Positions 10,660-20,384 of a DNA stretch of 64,000 bases are shown here, in pieces. A program made the translations under genes and the position numbers. The DNA lies in the NCBI RefSeq assembly GCF_963169125.1, contig NC_084795.1:144125766-144189765 (forward strand). Reading direction: 5' to 3'. Under the pieces are notes generated by a model. The model was not told the origin of the DNA. It was given only the letters and a program-made list of their open reading frames with translations, and searched no databases. Position 1 is the stretch's first letter. Every line of letters begins with the position of its first letter. The DNA is from Humulus lupulus. Taxonomy: Eukaryota > Streptophyta > Magnoliopsida > Rosales > Cannabaceae.

Positions 10660-12563
10660 TGTTAGGAGTGTGTCCTAAAAGCATGTAAAATATATTTGTC
10701 CTTTCTATGAATAAATAAATACAATGGTTTATTATTATTGTTATATTTAGATTGTTAAATTATTGTTTGAATAATTTTGTAAATATCAGAAAAATTCCAT
10801 ATTCATTATTGAGGATGTGATCTTGTATTAGTACGAGAGAATTAAGATCACATGAATGAATAAAAATGGTCAACAACAACAAATTAAAGTTATGGAATTC
10901 TTTAATTGGAGTTGTAAGTACGGTTTACTGAGTATCATAATGATACAAATAATCTAGATTCAGATTATTGATGTGGTAAGACATCTCGGTAAAGGTGCTT
11001 TATATAATATGATTATATATGACATGGATAGATATGATTTAAAGTCTTTATCCAAAAACCATTTAACAATAAAGACTTGTAATTCATATCTTAACTGATG
11101 ATCATTTATAGATCAACCTAAATCCTGAGTGTTCATGAACTCCTGTTCATGTTTATTAAATGTTTTGATTCATTCGTTAATGTCTCTTCAAAGAATGAGG
11201 CTAATGACTTTTGTTTTGGAGATTTAATATCATAGATGGCTGGGAACATGTATCAACAATACGGAATCTAATCTTTCCTAACAGATCATATATTAGTTCC
11301 CTTAAGGGTTAATTCTGGAACTGAATGATTTTGAGCTAAAATCTATACTTAGATTATAGATTAATTATTCACTAGTGAATTAATGGTACTTAAGGAATAA
11401 GAAGTAAATTAGAAAGGTAAAATGGTAATTCTTCCATTCTAATTTATGAACTAATTAATTAGAGGGTTGAACTATTGTAAGATGGTTATATCAATGGACG
11501 ACTTAAGATAAGATTTCTATAAAAGTATATCTATAACATAAAGAGTGCAATTCTGAATTTATAGTGGAGAAATATCAGAATTAATAAATTAACTATTATA
11601 ATTAAAGAGTTTAATTATTTAGTTTCAATTTATTAGAACTTAATGTTATAGGTCCATGGTCCTCGAAATGGCTCAAACAAACATTGACAAAGGTAAATAC
11701 AAAAATGGGCAAAAAGGACTTATTTGATAAGTAAAATATTTTTCTATGTATCAAACATAATTATTGTATAATTATGTGTAATTAATTAATTAATTATTTG
11801 ATTTAAAAAAAATATAATTAATTTTGAATTAATTTATTTTTGGGATTTTTTGGTATTTAAATAATAATAAAAATTGGGAAAAATCACATGCCATCACTGG
11901 CATGTGGTACACGTGTAGCACAGTGCACAGTCACTGTGCTACATGCATAAGAGACTCAGAACAGTTTCTTGGTGCCACAATTTTAGTTATTTAAATATTA
12001 AATAAATAATGAGATATTGTAATATGATTAAAATATTATTATTTAAACAAAAATCTGATAACTAATTAGTGATTTTCAACTTGTTTAAAATAACTAAGAT
12101 TTTATTTTAATATATTGGATATATTAAATATAGGATATCAGTTTTTTTTAGAACATAACTTTTCAGGGATAGAAAAATATCTTGAAATCTCTCTCAGAGA
12201 AAGAGAACAGTGATACATACAAAAGTCACTGTTCTTCACAAAACCTAGGTCCAAACTTTATCAGATCTCATGTGTTGAGAACATCTGATAAATAGATTTT
12301 GCCTATTATTTGTATAGCGAGCTCACACTCGTTCTTTGTGTGTTGAGAACATTTTGGAAGATCTTGGTGTGAGATCTCAAGGATTTTGCCATACAAAAAG
12401 ATAGGAGCAAAGAAGGACCTGAGGTATTTTTTTTATTCATGTCTTTGATTCAATATATACATGCATGTAAAGAAGTAGATCTAGAAATCTTGTGGGATTA
12501 AATTAACAATTTGATTGTTGTTCCGCTGCGTATAATCTCTGATTTGATCAATAAAAACCAACA
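10660..12563 (+). mobile_element. Solo LTR, Ty1/copia type, inserted in element A RNase H (TSD TATCT)
   Basis: A 1904-bp TG...CA segment (TGTTAGGAGTGTGTCC ... AAAAACCAACA) is flanked by perfect duplications TATCT at 10655-10659 and 12564-12568. It has the CCGCTGCGTATAATCTC block near its 3' end, as in the other two copia-type LTRs here, but lies in the opposite orientation to the one at 7063-9915. There is no coding region. RNase H coding continues directly on either side. Confidence 0.85.
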
Positions 12564-12568
12564 TATCT

Positions 12569-13692
12569 CACACTTCTCCCTATAAAGGTAGTGTCACCAT
12601 ACCTTCAAGGCAAAGACCACTGCTGCGAATTCCAGATCATTGGTAGGGTACCGCTATTCATAATCCTTCAACTGTCGTGATGCATAGGCAATCACCTTTC
12701 CAGCTTGCATAAGGACACAACCTAACCCTTGTTTCGACGCATCAAAGTAAACCATGAACTTCTCCTGATCTGAAGGAAGACTCAGAACCAGAGCAGTGAT
12801 CCACCGTCGTTTCAACTCCTAGAAGCTATTCTCACATCTATCTGACCACACAAAATTTAAGTTCTTTCGTGTCAGTTCTATCAGTGGTGCCGCAATCTTT
12901 GAAAAATCTTCCACAAAACGTTGATAATATCCTACAAATCCAAGGAAACTCCTAATCTTTAAGCACTCCTTGGCCAATCCCTAACCTCCTCAATCTTGGT
13001 CGGATCCACCATAACTCCATCTGTGCTGACATGTGACCGAGGAGCGTCACCTGAGATAACCAGAACTCACGCTTCTAAAACTTTACATATAATCCGTGCT
13101 CCCTCAATCTCTATAATACCAACCAGAGGTATTGCTTATGCTCTAACTTCGACTGAGAATAAACCTGAATGGCATCGATGAAGACTATCACAAATTTGTC
13201 CAAGTAATCCTTGAACATCTTGTTCATCAGATCCATGAAGGCTGCCGAGGCATTAGTTAATCGAAATGACATGACTAAGAATTCATAATGCCCACACCTG
13301 GTATGAAAAAGTCATCTTTGGAATGTCCTCTTCTTTGATCCTTAGCTGGTGATAACTAGATCGAAGATCAATCTTCGAAAATACAGTATTACCCTATAAC
13401 TGATCAAACAAATCATCAATCCTTGGCAGTGGATACCTGTTCTTGATATTCAGCTTGTTCAGCTCTCTGTAATCAATACACATCATTATAGAGCCATCTT
13501 TCTTCACAAATAAGACTGGCGCACCCCACGGCAAAAAACTGGGCCTAATAAAATCCAAGTCTAGTAATTCCTGTAACTGAACCTTCAGTTCCTTTAACTC
13601 TGTTGGAGCCATCCTGTATGGTGCTCTAGATACTGGCTCTGTCCCCAATACCAATTCAATGATAAATTCTATCTCTTTGTGGGGCAGTGACC
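12569..13692 (-). pseudogene. Element A reverse transcriptase and start of RNase H
   Basis: The best open part is 13394-13654 with RT motifs [26 protein letters not shown] and [13 protein letters not shown]. Further on (minus strand) [12 protein letters not shown] is readable near 13340-13390. The catalytic box near 13165-13190 reads VFIDAI where gypsy RT has FIDD or YVDD, so the second Asp is replaced by Ala (codon at 13171-13173). Connection-region residues and the beginning of RNase H ([23 protein letters not shown]) run down to 12569, where the solo LTR interrupts. Multiple stops and frame changes. Confidence 0.85.
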
Positions 13693-13699
13693 TTGGTAA

Positions 13700-14278
13700 C
13701 TATTTTGGGAATACATCCAGAAACTCACAAACTAACGTAGTCTCCTCAAGTCCAACTGGCACAACCTTAGTGGTATCTACCACACTAGCTAGGAATCCCA
13801 TGCAAACACCTCGTAATAGGTCTCTAGCTCTCAATGCTGATATCATAGGAATATGGAGTCCATGCACAGTTCCCACAAATATAAACGGGTCCTCGCCCTC
13901 ATGTTCAAAGGTTACCATCTTTTTCTTACAATCTATGGTTGCTCCATACTTGGCTAGCCAATCCATACCAAACATCATATCAAAGTCCTCCGTGGCTAGC
14001 TCAGCGAGATCTATTGTTAGCTCTCTGCTATCCACTTCCACCAGTAATGACCTAACCCATCTCCTAGAGACTACCAGATCCCCAATAGAGAATAAAGTCC
14101 CAAATCCCACTACATTGTATTCACATGGTCTACACATCCTACCAATCACCCTACTAGATACAAAGGAGTGTGTAGCCCCAGAATCAATCAAAACAGAATA
14201 AGAAGTGCCAACACTAGAAAGTTGACCTGTCACTAGTGAGGGTCGAGCCTCAGCCTCTGATTGTGTCGATGAAAACAC
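13700..14278 (-). pseudogene. Element A protease domain (retropepsin-like)
   Basis: An open stretch of 192 codons has the plant gypsy aspartic-protease motif VLIDSGATHSFVS about 30 residues in, then ATEDFDMMFGMDWLAKYGA, the usual second landmark of Ty3/gypsy proteases. It would process the Gag-Pol polyprotein. It sits between the Gag zinc knuckle and RT, as expected. It is open over the whole domain, but the neighbouring parts of the polyprotein are broken. Confidence 0.85.
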
Positions 14279-14290
14279 TAGAGCTAGAGC

Positions 14291-15400
14291 TTAGCTGTCC
14301 ACCTTCTTTGGTTCTTCCTTCTTCACCCTTGGGAAATCTTTCTTATTTTGCTCAACTGTACAACATAAAAAGTAGGACTTCGCCCGACACTCTCTTGGAT
14401 GACGTCTTCTGCATCTGGCACATTCTAGATAAGTCCAGCTCTTATTGCCGCCTTGGCGGCCAACCTGTATACCCCATGGCCTCTTGTCTGGGTGTGGAAC
14501 TATAATGGTATCTGAGGTCTTCCTCTTCTGGTCACTAGGGCCTCCGACCTTACCATCTCTAATAAAGGGAGGTCTCACCCTCCTAGTGTTCCTTCTGGTC
14601 GCATTCTCACGCTAGATCTTATTTTCAGCGCCCTCACCAGTAAGGGCCTTCTCCACTACATAAGGATAAGTTGTCACTCTAGGTACTGAAGTAATTTTAA
14701 CATCCCAGGCTATCATAACGTTTAGCTCTTGAACAAATCTCTCCTTTCTTATCACATCAGTTTGCACCAAGTCTGCAGCGAACTTGGGCAACCTATCAAA
14801 TTTTAGGGCGTACTCCATAACAAGCATGGTGCCCTACACCAGATTACTAAACTCATCAGCTTTTGCAACTTTGAATATATCATTATAGTGTTTCTCATTA
14901 AATAATTTTCTGAATTCCTCCCAGCTCAAGGTTTTTACATTTTTGGTATGGGATACCACTTCCCACCAGATTCGGGTGTCCTCCTGAAACATGAATGTGG
15001 CACAGGCCACTCTGTCATTACTTGCCACCCCCATAAAGTCCAGGATGGAGGTGGTCATACCCATACACTACTAAGCTTGCAGCGGATCTGGCCTTCCCTC
15101 AAAGGTAGGAGGGTGTTGTTTCCTGAAGCAATAATAGAGAAGCTCCCACCTATTTTTAGCCCCTGACTGTTGCTGTACTATTGGTGCCACAACAGGTGGC
15201 ACAACTGGTGCAACGTTCCCTGCCGGAACCTGCTGCTATCTTAACAAGTAGAATTCTTCTTCCTGCCTATGTATCCTAGCATGCATATTAGGAAGCACCT
15301 GTTACCAGTTCTTAGGAGCTGGCAGAGGGTTCTGACCCTGGTCATTATCTCTGACCTAACTTCCAGCGTCGGGTGGTTCATTTGATTGCCTTGGAAGCAT
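14291..15400 (-). pseudogene. Element A gag
   Basis: The probable start is the ATG at 15398-15400 (MLPRQSNEPPDAGS), followed by several stops. Then come readable Gag blocks at 14834-15064 (ATFMFQEDTRIWWEVV ... WEEFRKLFNEKHY) and 14612-14827 (MEYALKFDRLPKFAADLV), and a Cys-rich stretch at 14291-14578 (CARCRRRHPREC). The last is a decayed CCHC knuckle. The capsid-type order and the following protease fit a chromovirus Gag. In-frame stops at about 15355, 15300, 15240, 15070 and 14830 make it a pseudogene. Confidence 0.8.
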
Positions 15401-15855
15401 ACTTCCAAGTCTATCTACAATTAATGACTCAACACATTAAGCAACAATAACAGTGCACAACACCACTCCCACGGTCCAAGACCAAATAATTAAGCATACA
15501 CATGCAATAACAGTGCTAATAAGCAGTTCAATAGCTTTCATATACAACAATCATGCTAATAAGTAGGTCAGTTCATATTCATGCTCAATCAGGGTGCTAA
15601 TAAGCACATTCTTCATTATTCATAACAATAATAGTGCTACTAAGCACATTCCTTATCATACACATAACGGTTAAAGGCCAGACCCTATCAGTATAACTCA
15701 TGCTTGCTAATCAAGCATGCAAAGAAGACATTCATATGTCAAATAGGCAGGTAAACAAAAATTAACATAAATAGTTATCGAACCCTAACTCGAGCTTGTC
15801 TTTAGCGGTGAGTGTACATGCTAAGCTAATCTTTATAAACCTTTAACCTAAATCA
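15401..15855 (-). other. Element A 5' leader with a repeated GTGCTAATAAGCA motif
   Basis: This is the untranslated stretch between primer site and gag. On the plus strand, between 15505 and 15655, variants of CAATAATAGTGCTAATAAGCA recur about four times at uneven spacing. No coding signal. It is where packaging or leader structure would be expected in a retroelement RNA; that role is inference. Confidence 0.55.
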
Positions 15856-15867
15856 CTCTGATACCAA
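15856..15867 (-). promoter_or_regulatory. Primer binding site of element A (initiator tRNA-Met)
   Basis: On the minus strand TTGGTATCAGAG lies two bases after the CA end of the 5' LTR (15870). TGGTATCAGAG is the sequence complementary to the 3' end of plant initiator tRNA-Met. It is not itself a tRNA gene. Confidence 0.9.
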
Positions 15868-15869
15868 GT

Positions 15870-15920
15870 TGTAACGTTCTTCTAATCCAGGATAGTTACA
15901 CTGTGTAATTTAAATAGCCT
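15870..15920 (-). mobile_element. Remnant of the element A 5' LTR (last ~50 bp)
   Basis: The 51 bases next to the primer site match the end of the 3' LTR (TGTAATTTAAATA, GGAT.GTTACACT.TGTAA). Homology stops abruptly at about 15920, marking a deletion or recombination breakpoint. The rest of the LTR is not seen to the right. Confidence 0.7.
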
Positions 15921-17489
15921 TATATGATAACCCTGAGGATGGGAAAACAATACATACTTAAGCCACCAGGTCAATTAGACAGTAATAATCTATGTGTTCT
16001 CTCTAGAGTACTATAACTAGTCAAGGATCATAACTAAATACTTGAAGGTTATACTCGGCACAATTTCCTAAATTGGGTTTATCTAAGTATACTTTATAGC
16101 TCCTTACCTTTACTAATCATAGTTCGAGCATAACTCGAATTAGTCAATGACTTACACCAATATTAGTATTAACCTACAAGGTAACTGACCAATAACCAAA
16201 TTTATCTCTAGAAGTCAAATTGGGAGTTCTGAAAAATAATTTGGGGCTAACAGGCGTCTCTAAAACCTGTTTATAACATCAGTAGTGGAGACCAAAGTCT
16301 TAACACTAGTATTTCAGTCATAAATTCCCAGCAAGGGTAATCATTGAATTTTTTAGTCATTACTACTATCATGGGTGTAAGTGAATTCTTACTGGCGCAT
16401 CTAGACTCCTTGGTCGAGACTCCTTGGTTTTACTGGTAACAACTTACCTCCTAGCCAAATGTCACGATAGCTAGCCAGACCAATAAATCACACCTCACAA
16501 TGGAGCATATGCACCATAGGATCTGTCAATCTCTTAGGTTTACCACACTTATCTCCTGGCCAATTCTCACGGTCGCGAATCGAACAATACTCAACACAGT
16601 TACCACAAAATATACAGATTCTGAAATCAATGTTGTAATTAAGTAATCATTTTTTATGAATATCAGTTTCAAACTTCCAATCTATGACGAGTATAACATA
16701 TCATAACAGTGCATAAGCACCCCTAGGATCGCGGAGATGCCTATGTTACTCGGTACACTTATCTCAAAGGTCACGAGTGGGACATAGACTATAAAAACAT
16801 TTCACAACAGAGCATAAGCACCGCTAGGATCGCGTAGACTCCTAAGTTACTCGGTACACTTATCTCTAGTGGAGCATAAGCGCTGCCTAGTCATTGTCTC
16901 TAAATGAACCATCTCTCTAACTAGCGTATACGTTCTATTTCTAGCAAGCAATATACTAGTTATTCACATAGTGACCCCAAAATTCAAAGATTGACTTATT
17001 GCATATCAAATCACAATACAGAAATTTCATCATTAACTCATCATTCATAAATATCATATAATCTCAAGCACAAAGTCAACCATTCATATTGTCACAAACA
17101 ATATACTCAGACAATCTAGGCATATTCATAAAATCCCTTCATAGCCATGTTAAAGGCACATGAAATCAAATAACTCATAAGCAGTCACCATATAGAGAAT
17201 TTCAAACATATGAGCAAGTAATTCACATAAGGTGAGATCTACTTACCTGAGGTCCTTAGAGAAATAAGATTGCTCAGCTATAGCAATCACTCACTCATTT
17301 CTCATAGTCTTTAACCCCATTCAAGGATCAAAATTGAGTTAATAACTAACTCACTAAAGTATACACTCTTAAAATTATTGCAAAGCAAGGGTTATATAAC
17401 TATTGAAATGATAATATTAATTATAATCTACTAGTAGTTCTGACCTCAAAATTGTAACCACTTAATTATACACATGAACAAAAAATGCC
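15921..17489. other. Orphan AT-rich segment with spaced repeats, probably LTR-derived
   Basis: I recognise no gene. The segment contains three degenerate copies of a roughly 100-base unit around 16503, 16708 and 16808, with shared blocks GCATAAGCACC, CTAGGATCGCG and TACTCGGTACACTTATCTC. It also has LTR-like features near 17250 (ACTTACCTGAGGTCC, a donor-like site on the minus strand). It lies between the broken end of element A and a broken Tat/Retand copy, so it may be part of an LTR family not otherwise present here. Confidence 0.4.
16503..16900. repeat. Degenerate ~100-bp repeats (GCATAAGCACC...CACTTATCTC)
   Basis: The two clearest copies begin near 16708 and 16808 and share AGCATAAGCACC/GC, AGGATCGCG, CTCCTAAGTTACTCGGTACACTTATCTC. 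A third, weaker copy begins near 16503 and a partial one near 16862. Confidence 0.65.
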
Positions 17490-18402
17490 CCTCAGCGTCA
17501 CGTCTTTCAGGTTGGTCATCCCTAGGTGGTAGGCTTCTGCCCCCACCTCTTTCTTCATTTCTCCGACTGGTGTTTCCTCTGCCTAAGTCGGCCTCATTAT
17601 AATCATGGCCATCTCTGGATCTTGTTTGGCTATGATGGGATCGACTGTTCCCTCGGTTGCCTTCCCGGGCTGGAACCTCCCGAGCGTTAGAGGGTGGCCT
17701 GCGTTGGTCGGTAGGTCCCCGTGCATTATCATGCCGTGGGGGGGCCTGGATCGTAGAGCCTGTCTCTGAGTTCCTACTGTTGCTAGAAGGACGTTGTCCT
17801 CTGCTCGGAGGGTTTGGCTCTTCGCCCCTATGGCATCTAGGACTGCGAGGCGGCTGCCCGGCCCTATTCTGCCTTGGTTGCGGGGGATTGCCGCGACCAG
17901 CCTAGGATGGAGGCTGTGCCTCAGGGTCCCTCAGCAGAACATCGTCCTGAGGCATCGGTGGCTGCTCGGGCCTTTGGGGGCTCGAGGGCTGGATAGGCGG
18001 GCTAGGATTGGGACCCCTTTGGGGCAGTCCATTTGTAGGTTGATCAGGCTGTGAAGCAGGTACAACCTGATTCCTAGCCAACTGTAAGGCTGCTTCGAGG
18101 GCTGCCATTACCTCCCTCTGACGACGGTCTATCTCCGCCTGCCTTTCACTTAATTCTTGGCGCTGTCATTCAATCTCTTGTTGCTGCCGCGCCATAATCT
18201 CAGCAGCACTTTCTTGGCTGGCCCTCAGACTGGCCAGTTCATCCTGCAATACCCCCAGGGTATTTCTCAATGCCTCAGAATCTAACTCTTCCTCATCAAA
18301 TTCCAGATGTGGCTCATCTTCGGTCACGTTTGGAGGAGGAGGAGGCGGCTGAGATGGTGCAGCGCTAGTCGCCTGTCCCGTCTTCTTGGTGGTTTTCGCC
18401 AT
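17490..18402 (-). pseudogene. Gag N-terminus of the truncated Tat/Retand copy
   Basis: It starts MAKTTKKTGQATSAAPSQ at 18402, nearly identical to the gag start at 20385. The acidic stretch DEEELDSEAL and a proline-rich stretch (SPPIQPSSPQRPEQPP) follow in shifted frames at 18166-18402 and 17902-18108. At least one frameshift near 18150 and the truncation at 17490 destroy it. Confidence 0.8.
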
Positions 18403-18772
18403 TGAAAATTCAACAATATTATATCAAGCTCTCAATGAAAGCACCAGAATGTTGACCCTGATTTTGGTCAACTGACACGGAGTCAAAAACGCTTGATGTG
18501 GACAAATATTTTGAAGTGAGAATAATGACTAAAATAGTAAAGCACACAAGGATTTATAGTGGTTCGGCCCCAGAATCTGGTAATAACCTACGTCCACTTG
18601 AGTTGTTATTGATGTAAGATTCAAAGGAGTGATCAAAGAAATAGGGTTCAATGAGTTTCACCAACCTCCGAAGAACAAAACAAAATATCAAGTATGATAG
18701 CCTAATACACTCGTCAAACTCTAATCTCAGGTAATTAGAAAGCCAAAAGTCCCTTCCTTGAGCTATCTTTCT

Positions 18773-18781
18773 CTATTTATA
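18773..18781 (-). promoter_or_regulatory. TATA box of the truncated Tat/Retand LTR
   Basis: TATAAATAG on the minus strand in the conserved context GAGCC TATAAATAG AGAAAGATAGCTCAAGG. Confidence 0.65.
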
Positions 18782-19055
18782 GGCTCAAGGAAGATTACAT
18801 TAATTTGTTACATATATTCTTTCCTAATTAATCGGATAATCAGGAATTATTGGAGACAAACTCGGGATTGACTAAGATCTTTATAAAATTATCTTGAAAT
18901 ACGCGGAATGTACGACCATGCTGGTCATAGGAAAAGCCCAAGAGCCTATGCTTGCAATATTTTACTAGTCGATACTCTAACAGAATTCTGCCAGGTGTCA
19001 GCCACGTGTCCAGAAATCACTTGCCACGTCATCCGTGCCTGTTTTTTGGATAACA

Positions 19056-19783
19056 TACATCATAAGCATACTCTTTGTAATCATGTCACATCTATGTCCA
19101 TGTCACATCTTGAGGTAACCAGTATAACATGGGTTGGTAAAACTTCCTCTGTGTGGTAACAAGATCTCAGGTCATTGAATAACCTCGGCGCGTCTGCCCT
19201 TTGAGTTACGTCATATCCTTAGTAACTCCTTTGTTGCATTGCGTTCAGCATGTTAACAACCTTTTCTTTTCATTCATCATACAAGCACATGTAATCCAGT
19301 TCCCATCAAAACATAGAAAATACACGTTTCATCACACTTGTCATAACATATCAAGACAGAATTTTACTTTTCCATAACATATCAACACATAGCACTATCA
19401 TTTCCACAGCATATCAACACATACACCTACAACAATAAAATGCAACAAGATCATGATTTACAAAGTAGGCCCTACCCTAAATCCATATGCTCAGAACAAT
19501 AACTAATCCTTCCAAACCCATAACAAAACAAAGAGATCCTTAACATGTTTGTAAAATGCAATTATCAAATTATATATACCATTTCATTATTAAATATAAC
19601 ATCTCTAATCCATAACAAAGCAATAACTCCTCCAAAACTAAAGATCCAACATGCATATATCTTGTTAAAACACAAACCAATATTATAAAGCCACAATCAA
19701 ACAACAAAAAGGCTAGGAATTCTCATTACCTCTCTTGATCGAAATCAAGGACCCAAAAACTATGACCACTCTCTTGAACACAC
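19056..19783 (-). mobile_element. Element C 3' LTR, left piece
   Basis: The piece aligns with two separate parts of the 5' LTR: 43697-44075 and 45690-46035 (for example TTGAGGTAACCAGTATAACATGGG and ATCCTTCCAAAC.CATAACAAAACA). About 1.6 kb present in the 5' LTR between them is absent here. The piece ends at the CACAC target duplication (19779-19783) of the Tat/Retand insertion. Confidence 0.75.
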
Positions 19784-20337
19784 TGTTATACACGTGGCTG
19801 GCATCTAGCAGAATTCATGCTCGACTATCGACCAGGAAGACATCTATTGTCGCAACGTTCGATCTCTTCATACGACCAGCCTGGTCGTACGCATGCTATA
19901 CACGAAGAGAATCTCATGAAGTTATGATAGAATCCAAAATTATCTCCCATGATTTCCTAAGTATCCGATTATTTAGGAAATAATATTTGTAACAAATTAA
20001 TGTAAATCCTCCTTGAGCCTATAAATAGAGAAAGATAGCTCAAGGGAAGGGATCTTTTTTCCGCTTTCTGATCACTTGAGATTAGAGTTATTCTATTTGA
20101 TACATTGTCTTGTTCTTCAGAGGTTAGTGAAACTCATTGAACCCTAGTTCTTTGATCACTCCTTTGAATCCTATATTAATAACAATCCAAGTGGACGTAG
20201 GTTATTACCATATTCTGGGGCCGAACCACTATAAACTCTTGCGTTCCTTATTGTTTTGTCATCATATTCTTTCCAACGTGTTTGTCCAAATCAAGCATAT
20301 TTGACTCCGTGTCAGTTGGCCAAAATCAAGGTCAACA
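19784..20337 (+). mobile_element. 5' LTR of the Tat/Retand element
   Basis: 554 bp, TGTTATACACGTGG ... GGTCAACA. It lacks about 36 bases just after its first six, which the 3' LTR retains (CCAAAAATGGCGTGAATGAC and beyond). It contains TATAAATAG at 20020-20028. Confidence 0.9.
20020..20028 (+). promoter_or_regulatory. TATA box in the 5' LTR
   Basis: TATAAATAG within GAGCCTATAAATAGAGAAAG. The same sequence is kept in the 3' LTR at 33468-33476 and in the two other related LTRs. The conserved CTTGAGC / GCTCAAGG arms around it form a short inverted repeat. Confidence 0.75.
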
Positions 20338-20360
20338 TTCTGGTGCTTTCATTGAGAGCT
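20338..20360 (+). promoter_or_regulatory. Presumed primer binding region
   Basis: TTCTGGTGCTTTCATTGAGA directly follows the LTR, and the same sequence follows the LTR of the truncated copy near 18430-18449. The position is right for a primer site. I cannot name the tRNA with confidence; it is not the iMet type. Confidence 0.55.
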
Positions 20361-20384
20361 TGATACATTATCGTTGAAAGATCA

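Larger units (their letters stand above)
3644..15920 (-). mobile_element. Element A: Tekay/Del-like Ty3-gypsy chromovirus, dead, with nested insertions
   Basis: This is a minus-strand gypsy element. In its own 5'-to-3' order (right to left) it has a short 5' LTR remnant (15870-15920), an initiator-Met primer site (15856-15867), gag (to 14291), protease (13700-14278), RT and RNase H (10358-13692, interrupted), integrase (6125-10357, interrupted), a polypurine tract (6108-6122) and the 3' LTR (3644-6107). The integrase tail keeps chromodomain-like residues (VEEAT ... SDMRD). With the long LTRs and iMet priming this points to the Tekay/Del lineage; that lineage call is established knowledge applied by eye. 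Nearly every domain has stops. The integrase catalytic Glu and one RT catalytic Asp are changed. Confidence 0.85.
17490..19055 (-). mobile_element. Truncated Tat/Retand element (5' LTR plus start of gag)
   Basis: On the minus strand this comprises a 606-bp LTR (18450-19055, TGTTATCC ... GTCAACA) followed by the same primer-region sequence (TTCTGGTGCTTTCATTGAGAG) and gag start as the complete element at 19784. Homology ends at about 17490, equivalent to plus-strand position 21280 of the complete copy; the rest is deleted. The base run TACAT directly right of the LTR (19056-19060) is the left edge of element C sequence. Confidence 0.85.

Noticed and set aside
13659..14201. 180-codon plus-strand frame
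   Set aside because: It is antisense to the recognisable protease of element A and has no motif of its own.
15856..15867. tRNA-Met-like sequence (also at 43192-43202)
   Set aside because: Only 11-12 bases match the tRNA 3' end and they sit two bases from LTR ends, so these are primer binding sites and not tRNA genes.
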